Positions 1-5,617 of a stretch of 5,617 nt of DNA are shown here, one piece after another. The stretch spans positions 1 through 5,617 of the forward strand of contig JAEDHZ010000113.1 of the NCBI GenBank assembly GCA_016292705.1. Reading direction: 5' to 3'. Positions within the stretch are counted from its first letter, which is position 1; every line of letters begins with the position of its first letter. The position numbers and the translations under genes are program-made. This DNA comes from Clostridiaceae bacterium (GTDB lineage: Bacteria > Bacillota > Clostridia > Oscillospirales > Acutalibacteraceae). Below the pieces are notes generated by a model. It had not been told where the DNA came from. It saw only the letters and a list, made by a program, of their open reading frames with translations, and did no database searches.

Positions 1-492
1 AAGCATCATTGCCTTGAGAACAGCTTCCCTTGACGGCGACTGCGAAAGGGCTGTTCCGGAAATCACAATGGCCTTTGCGCTTTTTATGTAGTCCTCGCTG
101 ACCTCATCAGGCTCAAGCATGAGATCTGCAATTCCGTCACGGTACATGAGGATACTGCTTTCCGTGGGGCTTTTTATCTCCGTGAAAGTCAGACCGATTT
201 TTTCGCCGTTCTTTGCACGGACAACATTCGAGGTGTCTATCCCGTCGTTTTTGAAGTAATTGACAACAAAATCGCCGTGCTGATCATCGGAGACCTTTCC
301 GATAAATCCGACCTTTTTGCCGAGCCTTGCAAGTCCGACAGCAATGTTCGCCGGTGAACCGCCGACATACTTGTTGAAATTGCAGCTTTCCGAAAGCGGA
401 CGGTTCATGTCCGTTGGGTTAAAGTCAATTGCAATTCTTCCGATGGGGATAACATCCAAAGGGCGGCTCTGATCAAATTCAACATATTTCAT
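1..492 (-). CDS. iolC: 5-dehydro-2-deoxygluconokinase IolC, N-terminal part (cut by window edge)
   Basis: This is the first 164 codons of a PfkB/ribokinase-family sugar kinase, read from the ATG at 492-490 and still open at base 1. The N-terminus (MKYVEFDQSRPLDVIPIGR) followed by AIDFNP is typical of IolC. The PfkB signature 1 region follows, with GGSPANIAVGLARLGKKVGF at residues 44-63 and GKVSDDQHG just after. The stretch SPTESSILMYRDGIADL near residues 108-124 and SGTALSQSPSRE near 145-156 also match the family. By family knowledge, the cytoplasmic enzyme uses ATP to phosphorylate 5-dehydro-2-deoxy-D-gluconate at C6 in myo-inositol breakdown. The start is fixed by an AAAGGAG ribosome binding site 8 bases upstream. 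The catalytic GAGD motif and any C-terminal DUF2090 fusion, as seen in some IolC proteins, would lie outside the window. It is the third gene of the operon, 13 bases after the aldolase stop. Confidence 0.9.
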   Translation of the reverse strand, partial: MKYVEFDQSRPLDVIPIGRIAIDFNPTDMNRPLSESCNFNKYVGGSPANIAVGLARLGKKVGFIGKVSDDQHGDFVVNYFKNDGIDTSNVVRAKNGEKIGLTFTEIKSPTESSILMYRDGIADLMLEPDEVSEDYIKSAKAIVISGTALSQSPSREAVLKAMML

Positions 493-500
493 TGTTCTTT

Positions 501-507
501 CTCCTTT
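501..507 (-). promoter_or_regulatory. Ribosome binding site of iolC, overlapping the aldolase stop codon
   Basis: On the coding strand this reads AAAGGAG, followed by 8 bases and the ATG at 492-490. It is the strongest Shine-Dalgarno match in the window. Its first two bases are part of the TAA stop codon of the upstream aldolase (508-506), so the ribosome finishing the aldolase covers the iolC initiation site. Translational coupling of the two enzymes is inferred from this. Confidence 0.85.
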
Positions 508-1366
508 AATATAAATTTATGTCATCGGCCTTGTTGACCGAATCAAAAATTTCCATGTGTCTTTTTGCGTTTTTATATGCACCGTCAATCTCAGCCTGAT
601 GAAGATCATAGTAGCCTTTGATTGCACCTTTTTCATAGCTTTCACGCACGGAGCGTTCAACCGAATCAAAGGTGGCGGTTGCAATGTTAATCTTTTTTAT
701 TCCGCTTTGGTGACAGCGGATAAAATCCTTTTCGCTGATTCCGGTTCCTCCGTGAAGCACAAGCGGAACAGAAACAAGCTCTCTGACCTTTTCAAGGATA
801 TCAAAACGCAGCTTGGGCTCCTCTTTATAGTTTCCGTGGGCATTTCCGATTGCGATTGCAAGAGCGTCAACCCCGGTTTCTTCTGCAAAACGCTTTGCCT
901 GCTCGGGAGATGTGCAATTTATTGCAATGTCCTCGCTTCCGTCCTCACTTCCGCCGACACAGCCGATTTCAGCCTCAACGGCGGCGCCGTATTCCCTTGC
1001 AACTTCAACAATACCCTTGGTGATTTCAATGTTTTCCTCAACGGGCAGATGTGAGCCGTCAAACATCACCGAGGTAAAGCCGATATCAAGTGCCTGCTCA
1101 ATGCAGCACGGTGTTTTTCCGTGGTCAAGATGAACAGCAACGGGAACGCTTGCTTCCTCTGCCGCCGCAACCATCAGCGGTCCAATGAGCGCAAGGGGCG
1201 AATGATTCAACCGCACCTCGGCAATCTGGAGAATTATCGGCGAGCGGGTTTCATTTGCCGCCTTTATCACGCCGAGAACCATTTCCATGTTTGCAACGCT
1301 GAATGAGCCGACTGCATAATTGCGCTCCTGTGCGTCAAGAAGCAGATCTTTCATATTAACGAGCAT
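506..1366 (-). CDS. Class II (zinc-dependent) aldolase, FBA/GatY/IolJ family; probable 6-phospho-5-dehydro-2-deoxygluconate aldolase
   Basis: A complete 286-residue protein, the usual length for the compact class II aldolases (FbaA/IolJ of Bacillus, GatY/KbaY). The expected active-site elements are visible: HLDHG with D81 (proton donor) and H82 (zinc ligand), MFDGSH at 101-106, EAEIG at 131-135, GNAHG with zinc ligand H177, HGGTG with zinc ligand H205, and the phosphate-binding NIAT at 227-230. Members cleave ketose phosphates into dihydroxyacetone phosphate plus an aldehyde in the cytoplasm. Placement directly before iolC makes the IolJ reaction (to dihydroxyacetone phosphate and malonate semialdehyde) the best guess, but tagatose- or fructose-bisphosphate specificity cannot be excluded from sequence alone. 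One oddity is A231 after NIAT, where most relatives have D or E. The ATG at 1366 is preferred over the in-frame ATG four codons later because a weak AGTGAG lies 7 bases upstream, inside the end of the kinase gene, and only 3 bases separate the two genes. Confidence 0.88.
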   Translation of the reverse strand: MLVNMKDLLLDAQERNYAVGSFSVANMEMVLGVIKAANETRSPIILQIAEVRLNHSPLALIGPLMVAAAEEASVPVAVHLDHGKTPCCIEQALDIGFTSVMFDGSHLPVEENIEITKGIVEVAREYGAAVEAEIGCVGGSEDGSEDIAINCTSPEQAKRFAEETGVDALAIAIGNAHGNYKEEPKLRFDILEKVRELVSVPLVLHGGTGISEKDFIRCHQSGIKKINIATATFDSVERSVRESYEKGAIKGYYDLHQAEIDGAYKNAKRHMEIFDSVNKADDINLY

Positions 1367-1369
1367 TTT

Positions 1370-2449
1370 TTATCTCACTACCTTTGCAGTTTTTTTGCTG
1401 ACAATATTTTCAATGTCTGCCTCAGTTGCCATTGATGTATCACCCGGCGTTGTCATTGCAAACGCCGCATTGGCAAGGGCAAACGAAAGCGCAGACTCAA
1501 CATCCTTTCCGGAAAGCAAGGAGAACAAAAACCCTGAAGCAAAGCTGTCTCCGCTTCCGATTCGGTCAAGCACATCGAGCTTTTCAAAGCTTCCGGACAA
1601 AACGAGCTTTTTGTCACTGACGCAAACGGCACGAAGACTGTTGCATGACGCCGAATGAACCGTCCTTACAGTTGTTGCAATGAGCTTTATATTCGGATAT
1701 TCTTCGCCAACTTTATTCATGAACCTCAGATAGCGGTCATCATCATGGACATCAAGGTCGGCGCCTTTTTCGCTTTCAAAGCCGAGGACATTGACAAAGT
1801 CAAACTCGTTTCCGAAAACGACATCCGTATATCTGAGAATTTCACCGATTGTTTTCCTGACTTCCTTAGCATTTTCAAGACACGCCCAGAGCGACGGACG
1901 GAAGTTGAAGTCAAACGAGACAAATGTGCCGTGCTCCTTGGCTTTCCTTACCGCTTCAAGAGCTGCCTTTGCCGTGCTTGCGGAAAGGGCGCAGAAAATT
2001 CCTCCGGTATGAAACACACGAACACCATTTGAAAAGAGCGAGTCCCAATCAAAATCGCCCTCTTTTATCTGTGAAACAGCGGTGTTCCCCCTGTCAGAGG
2101 TGCCTTTTGCTCCCCTGAGGCCAAAGCCCCGTTCAACAAAGTTCAATCCGTTGCGGCAGCTTTTTCCGATTTTGTCAAACGGTTTCCACTGAATCAGCGA
2201 GGTGTCAACGCCCCCCTGCATGATAAGGTCTTCAACAAGAAAACCGATGTCGTTTTCGCAAAGTGCGGTTGCAACAGCCGTCTTCATCCGGAAGCACTTT
2301 GAAAGCGCTCTTGCAACATTATACTCTCCCCCGCCCTCCCAGACGGTAAAGGAGCGCGCATTCCTCACACGGTTTTCGCCCGGATCAAAGCGCAGCATGA
2401 CTTCACCGAGAGCAACAAGGTCAAAACAGCCGTCCATTTTGATGTTCAT
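1370..2449 (-). CDS. PfkB-family carbohydrate kinase, 2-dehydro-3-deoxygluconokinase (KdgK)-like
   Basis: A 359-residue ribokinase-fold kinase and first gene of the operon. From the chosen start, the N-terminal strand is LVALGEVMLRFDPG (11-24) and the sugar-binding glycine motif is GGGEYNVARAL (39-49). FDFNFRPSLW (179-188) and GNEFD (213-217) are characteristic of KDG-kinase-like proteins. PfkB signature 2 is DRIGSGDSFASGFL (295-308), with catalytic base D301 and the anion hole GSG. Family knowledge points to ATP-dependent phosphorylation of a 2-keto-3-deoxy sugar acid or a similar ketose; exact substrate is unknown. It is somewhat longer than a typical KdgK (about 310-340), partly from an extended loop around 100-135 and another with an acidic stretch around 225-240. 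The ATG at 2449 is chosen because GAGGT sits 7 bases upstream and the conserved fold begins about 10 residues in. A GTG at 2497 would add 16 residues with no family support. The stop is 3 bases from the aldolase ATG. Confidence 0.85.
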   Translation of the reverse strand: MNIKMDGCFDLVALGEVMLRFDPGENRVRNARSFTVWEGGGEYNVARALSKCFRMKTAVATALCENDIGFLVEDLIMQGGVDTSLIQWKPFDKIGKSCRNGLNFVERGFGLRGAKGTSDRGNTAVSQIKEGDFDWDSLFSNGVRVFHTGGIFCALSASTAKAALEAVRKAKEHGTFVSFDFNFRPSLWACLENAKEVRKTIGEILRYTDVVFGNEFDFVNVLGFESEKGADLDVHDDDRYLRFMNKVGEEYPNIKLIATTVRTVHSASCNSLRAVCVSDKKLVLSGSFEKLDVLDRIGSGDSFASGFLFSLLSGKDVESALSFALANAAFAMTTPGDTSMATEADIENIVSKKTAKVVR

Positions 2450-2456
2450 ATAAATT

Positions 2457-2461
2457 ACCTC
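2457..2461 (-). promoter_or_regulatory. Ribosome binding site deciding the kinase start
   Basis: The coding strand reads GAGGT, then 7 bases and the ATG at 2449-2447. This spacing and match favour the ATG at 2449 over the later in-frame ATG at 2437 and over the upstream GTG at 2497. It lies 6 bases after the last arm of the leader inverted repeats, so a leader hairpin could affect access to it (inference). Confidence 0.7.
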
Positions 2462-2467
2462 AGCCTT

Positions 2468-2520
2468 TCCGGCTACAAACAGTACACGAAAAATCACATT
2501 GAATCCTTGTTATAGCCGGA
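2468..2520 (-). repeat. 8-base inverted repeat with 37-base loop in the kinase leader
   Basis: The arms TCCGGCTA (coding strand, 2520-2513) and TAGCCGGA (2475-2468) are perfect complements. The loop contains the alternative GTG start (2497) and its AAGGA sequence; the second arm ends 6 bases before the ribosome binding site of the preferred ATG. The first arm can also pair with CCGGAC at 2541-2536, so it competes with the neighbouring palindrome. A role in translation control is inference. Confidence 0.4.
2509..2514 (-). promoter_or_regulatory. Possible -10 box of the kinase-aldolase-iolC operon
   Basis: The coding strand reads TATAAC, five of six matches to TATAAT. It would place a transcript start near 2502 and a leader of roughly 50 bases. 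No acceptable -35 box lies at the right distance; instead the palindrome at 2536-2560 would be centred near -46, where an activator could sit. This is a weak call from one hexamer. Confidence 0.25.
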
Positions 2521-2535
2521 CAAGGTGTGATATAA

Positions 2536-2560
2536 GTCCGGTAATCGTTGATTATCGGAC
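2536..2560. promoter_or_regulatory. 11+3+11 inverted repeat, candidate operator or RNA hairpin
   Basis: The plus strand reads GTCCGGTAATC, a GTT spacer, then GATTATCGGAC. Ten of eleven positions pair perfectly and the sixth is G opposite T, an A-C mismatch on the transcribed strand. No T-run follows on the minus strand, so it does not look like a terminator. It lies about 90 bases before the kinase ATG. The symmetry fits a dimeric repressor or activator site; it can equally fold as an RNA stem if transcription starts upstream. Which regulator binds is unknown. Confidence 0.5.
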
Positions 2561-2599
2561 TACAGAATCCGCCGTATTTTGTTCCATCCGATTATTCAT
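2552..2599 (-). other. Possible 15-codon leader ORF, weakly supported
   Basis: ATG at 2599-2597 opens a 15-residue reading frame (MNNRMEQNTADSVVR) whose TAA stop at 2554-2552 lies inside the first arm of the 2536-2560 palindrome. That position would suit a leader peptide coupled to alternative RNA folding. Against it, only a poor GGG lies upstream, no run of regulatory codons is present, and a 15-codon ORF is expected by chance. Confidence 0.15.
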
Positions 2600-2681
2600 A
2601 GGCTACCCGTTCACAGCATTGAAAACACCGGGGTTCAAATAATCTGAGAAGCTAAACAGAGCAGGAACTATGCCATTACCT

Positions 2682-5617
2682 TTATTCGATTGATTTCAGT
2701 GCTTCAACAATATCGACCCGTTCAAGTTTGCGTCTGAGAACAATGTTCACGCAAAGCGAAAATGCCATTGAAAGCACCGCAGAAAAAACGAAGCTCATGA
2801 AGCCGACATTCCTTGCGAACATGAGAATGTCAACCTCGCCGACTGCAATTATCATCCGATGCAGGGCGATTCCGAGGAACAAGCCGAGCACCGTTCCGAA
2901 AACGCTCAGCATGAGGTTTTCCCTGAAGATATAGGCAGTGACTTCCCGTTTCCTGAAGCCGAGAACCTTTATGGTTGCAATCTCCTTTATTCGCTCGTTG
3001 ATATTGATTGAGGAAAGGTTATACAGAACGATGAACGAAAGCAAGCCGGCGCAGACAACAAGAATAATTACAACATATCTCAAAGAATCCAGAATATGCA
3101 CAAAAGTCTGCTGTGCTTCATCGGAATAGGAAACCGCCGTGATGTCGTATTCACTCATCAGTTCCTTTGAAAGCTGTTCCTTTTGCGTTCCGGAAAGAGG
3201 AGCACTGAAGTTTGCCATGATATAGTTGTAACCCGGATTTGAGCCGAAAAGTGCACGGTAAACATCTTTCGTCATGAACACATAATGGAACACATAGTTT
3301 TCCGCAACGGCGGCAACAGGCACCTGAACAACATAGGAATCGCTGATGAAAACATTGATATTGTCTCCGACGGAAATGCCGAGCGATTTTGCAAGCTTTT
3401 CGGTGATGACTGCGCCGTTTTGCATCAGGGAAAGCTGCTGTCCGCTTTTTGCATCCCTGAGTCTTAAATAGTTCGTGAGCATTTCCGCATTTTCCGGAAC
3501 CATGACATAGGTTTCAAGGCGCTTATCGCTGTTGGTGCTTCCGGTGTTTGTAACCTTCATATAATTGAGCGTTGAAGCGGAAATTTCCGACCTTGCGGCA
3601 ACCGTGTTCTGTGCGTCCGGAACGGTAATCGTTGTGTCATAAGAGCCGTTGAGAACAACCTGCATATCATAGGCAACAATGCTGTTGCTTTCAGCAAACT
3701 GCCTTTCGAGCATTGTGTTGATTGAGTTTTGCAGACCGAAAGCGGCAACCATGAGTGCCGTGCAGCCCATTACACCGAAAACAGCCATAACGAAGCGTTT
3801 TTTGTTCCGGAAAACATTTCGGAAAGTAACCTTTGTTGTGAAACTGAGCCCTTTCCAGAATGACGGGAACTTTTCAAGAAAAATCCGCTTTCCGCCCTTG
3901 GGCGCCTTGGGTCTCATAAGGAACGAGGCACTCGTTTTCAGACTGCGGTAACAGGCAAGATAGGAGGAAAGAACTGTTGCGCCGATTGAAATTGCCATTG
4001 CGGGCAAGGCAATTGCGATTCGGTATTTCACATCAACGGCCGGAAGGGCAAAGAGAATAGAATATGCCTTTGTGATGGCATACGGGAAAAGGGCAAAGCC
4101 GAGCATTGTTCCGCCGAATGCGCCGACTGCGCTTGCAGCAAGGGAATAGACAAGATATTTTCCGACAATTTCGCCGTTGCGAAAACCGAGAGCCTTGAGT
4201 GTTCCGAGCTGGGTGCGGTCGTCCTCAACCATGCGTGTCATTGTGTTCAGGCAAACAAGGGCGGCAACAAGGAAGAAAATCCACGGAAAAACCTTTGAAA
4301 TTGCCGCAGTACGCTCGGCGGTCTGCTCAAGTTCTTCAAATCCGAGCAGTGCATCGCTGCGATCCTGAACATACCACTTTCCGCTGTCAAGATTCAGCAG
4401 GAAGCTTTTTGCCTCGTCAAGCTGAGCCTTTGCGGATTCAAGCTTTTTGTTGATTTCTGCCTTTTGCTCTTCAAAATCTGCTTCAACGGTTTTTGCCTTT
4501 TCCTTTGCAATCTGAAGATTGGTTTCAAAATTAGTAATCTGATTTTTGGAGTCTGAAAGTTGATTAAGAGTTTCAAGCTCGCCGAACTGAATGTCATAGT
4601 TGGCGCTTGTGAGTTCCTTTTCCGCCTCTTTCAGCTCTGATTGAGCAACATTGAGTTGGGCTTCAACCTCCTTGAGCGTTTTAACAAGCTCTTCCGCCTT
4701 TTCAAGCTCAACCTTTTTCGCCGCAAGCTGAGTTTTTGCGTCGCTGAGCTCCTTTTTTGAAGCAGAAAGCTTTGCTTCAAGCTCCTGAAGCTGCGGCTCC
4801 ATGTATGCCGCCATCTCCTCAGCCGTTCCCACAGCGGTCAGACTGTTGATGGTGCTCATGATTTTATCAACTTCCACACCGACAAGTCCGGACTCCTTGA
4901 AGCGTTCAATCATTGCATTGACTCCGTTATCCTGCGTCTGATCGAACTTTGTCATTGCGGAACGGGTTGTTGCAACAAGGTTTTCAAGGTAAGTAACTGT
5001 TGTCAGCAGGTTATTAACCTGAGAATTTGCAACATTATACTGATTCAGTGCGTTATTATATTCAGTTTCGGCGTTTGAGTATTTATCAACAACAGCCTTT
5101 GCCTCGTTGTACTTATCCCGCTTTTCCTCCCACTTTTTATACTGGGTTGAATGCTGGAGCTTGCTCTGGTCAATCCTTGCGGAAGCCTCAGACGCCTTTC
5201 TGTTATACTCCTCTTTATACTGCGCAAGCTTTTCATCGCCGCTTTTCGCAAGTTCAAGAATCTCCCTGACCTTTGCCTCACCTTCGGCAAGCTTTGTTTC
5301 TGCCTCAGACTTGGCTTCGGCATACTTCTTTTCCGACTCGGCAACTTCGGCTGAATATTTCTCTTTGATTGCGTTTACTCTGATATCTATGCGCTCCTGC
5401 TCAATAGATTTGAGATAGGAAACAAATGGCTCAACATAGCTTTTATATTCCTCGGAAAACGGATCAAGGGTATCCGTTCCGGCAAGCCTGATTGAAAAGC
5501 TGTTGAAATAATCGGAATTGAAATTTTCCGATGAAATATATATAAATGTTCCGAGCTTTCCTGCTCCTATATTCGTATAGCCTCGCTCATACGAAATATA
5601 GCGGGGAGAACGGATTA
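2682..5617 (-). CDS. Large FtsX/MacB-type ABC transporter permease with extracellular coiled coil, N-terminus outside window
   Basis: The frame is open from the right edge (last full codon 5615-5613) to TAA at 2684-2682, giving 977 visible residues. An ATG at 4955 is internal: it has no ribosome binding site and coding continues upstream in frame. Visible residues 1-65 are an extracellular segment (IRSPRYISYERGYTNIG onward) seen in clostridial FtsX permeases. About 65-180 and 270-405 are Ala/Glu/Lys-rich coiled-coil arms with a less regular linker between. Membrane helices fall near 443-460, 486-510, 532-556, 606-628, 846-868, 900-925 and 937-962. An extracellular domain spans about 630-840. 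The hallmark cytoplasmic loop occurs twice, as TLKALGFR (472-479) and TIKVLGFR (881-888), showing two FtsX units. With one helix expected upstream, the total is eight. It needs a separate ATPase subunit, probably encoded upstream. Substrate is unknown; such permeases often do mechanical or lipid/peptide export work rather than import. Confidence 0.9.
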   Translation of the reverse strand, partial: IRSPRYISYERGYTNIGAGKLGTFIYISSENFNSDYFNSFSIRLAGTDTLDPFSEEYKSYVEPFVSYLKSIEQERIDIRVNAIKEKYSAEVAESEKKYAEAKSEAETKLAEGEAKVREILELAKSGDEKLAQYKEEYNRKASEASARIDQSKLQHSTQYKKWEEKRDKYNEAKAVVDKYSNAETEYNNALNQYNVANSQVNNLLTTVTYLENLVATTRSAMTKFDQTQDNGVNAMIERFKESGLVGVEVDKIMSTINSLTAVGTAEEMAAYMEPQLQELEAKLSASKKELSDAKTQLAAKKVELEKAEELVKTLKEVEAQLNVAQSELKEAEKELTSANYDIQFGELETLNQLSDSKNQITNFETNLQIAKEKAKTVEADFEEQKAEINKKLESAKAQLDEAKSFLLNLDSGKWYVQDRSDALLGFEELEQTAERTAAISKVFPWIFFLVAALVCLNTMTRMVEDDRTQLGTLKALGFRNGEIVGKYLVYSLAASAVGAFGGTMLGFALFPYAITKAYSILFALPAVDVKYRIAIALPAMAISIGATVLSSYLACYRSLKTSASFLMRPKAPKGGKRIFLEKFPSFWKGLSFTTKVTFRNVFRNKKRFVMAVFGVMGCTALMVAAFGLQNSINTMLERQFAESNSIVAYDMQVVLNGSYDTTITVPDAQNTVAARSEISASTLNYMKVTNTGSTNSDKRLETYVMVPENAEMLTNYLRLRDAKSGQQLSLMQNGAVITEKLAKSLGISVGDNINVFISDSYVVQVPVAAVAENYVFHYVFMTKDVYRALFGSNPGYNYIMANFSAPLSGTQKEQLSKELMSEYDITAVSYSDEAQQTFVHILDSLRYVVIILVVCAGLLSFIVLYNLSSININERIKEIATIKVLGFRKREVTAYIFRENLMLSVFGTVLGLFLGIALHRMIIAVGEVDILMFARNVGFMSFVFSAVLSMAFSLCVNIVLRRKLERVDIVEALKSIE

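Larger units (their letters stand above)
2450..2681 (-). other. Non-coding gap between the permease and the kinase operon
   Basis: These 232 bases separate the permease stop (TAA at 2684-2682) from the kinase start. I found no GC-rich hairpin followed by a run of T on the coding strand, so no intrinsic terminator for the permease is evident; readthrough into the operon is possible. No good sigma-A promoter with both boxes was found either. The nearest is a TATAAC -10-like hexamer at 2514-2509 without a TTGACA-like partner at 16-18 bases. The second half is dominated by inverted repeats, listed separately. The gap most likely carries the operon's control region. Confidence 0.6.

Noticed and set aside
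511..520. Perfect palindrome ATAAATTTAT near the aldolase stop
   Set aside because: It is short, AT-only and within the last aldolase codons; such palindromes are expected by chance and there is no promoter context.
557..1054. 165-codon plus-strand reading frame opposite the aldolase
   Set aside because: It lies entirely antisense to a gene with a full set of catalytic motifs, has Cys/Phe-rich composition and no family resemblance. Other plus-strand frames across the window are shadows for the same reason.
2543..2553. Resemblance of TAATCAACGAT to the Bacillus IolR operator 11-mer (WRAYCAADARD, recalled from memory)
   Set aside because: Two positions disagree and only one copy is seen, whereas the Bacillus operator has tandem repeats. 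It is also explained by the palindrome's spacer.
2607..2640. CCCG...CGGG pair as a permease terminator
   Set aside because: The arms are only about four bases, the loop is over 15 bases and no T-run follows.
4394..4850. Repeated short words (such as ttcaagctc) in the permease gene as DNA repeats
   Set aside because: They reflect recurring Glu/Leu/Lys/Ala codons of the coiled coil, not a repeat array with fixed period.

Overview
The window looks like chromosomal DNA from an anaerobic low-to-mid GC Gram-positive bacterium, most likely a gut-type Clostridia/Oscillospiraceae relative. This is inferred from strong AGGAG-type ribosome binding sites, tight operon packing, a Firmicutes-style IolC N-terminus and a clostridial-style giant FtsX permease. 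No RNA gene, mobile element or CRISPR array was seen. Every gene supported here lies on the minus strand, so transcription runs from high to low coordinates.

Region 1 (about 5617 to 2682) is the C-terminal part of a very large FtsX/MacB-type ABC transporter permease. Its frame stays open to the right edge of the window, so the N-terminus is missing. The visible part has an extracellular N-terminal piece, a long coiled coil in two arms, a three-helix FtsX domain, a fourth membrane helix, a folded extracellular domain, and a second three-helix FtsX domain.

Region 2 (2681 to 2450) is a 232-base non-coding gap. It has no convincing intrinsic terminator. It carries a nested set of inverted repeats built on TCCG/CGGA, the best being an 11+3+11 palindrome at 2536-2560. 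This gap presumably holds the control region of the downstream operon.

Region 3 (2449 to 1) is a tightly packed three-gene sugar-acid operon: a PfkB-family kinase resembling 2-dehydro-3-deoxygluconokinase, a class II (zinc) aldolase, and the N-terminal half of IolC (5-dehydro-2-deoxygluconokinase), which runs off the left edge. The gaps are 3 and 13 bases, and the iolC ribosome binding site overlaps the aldolase stop codon. IolC phosphorylates 5-dehydro-2-deoxygluconate, the late intermediate of myo-inositol catabolism, and a class II aldolase (IolJ-type) would split the product into dihydroxyacetone phosphate and malonate semialdehyde. The extra KDG-kinase-like gene suggests the aldolase may serve two related phosphorylated deoxy-keto acids, or that the operon handles a sugar acid other than, or besides, inositol. 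The other inositol genes (iolG, iolE, iolD, iolB) are not in the window and may lie beyond the left edge.
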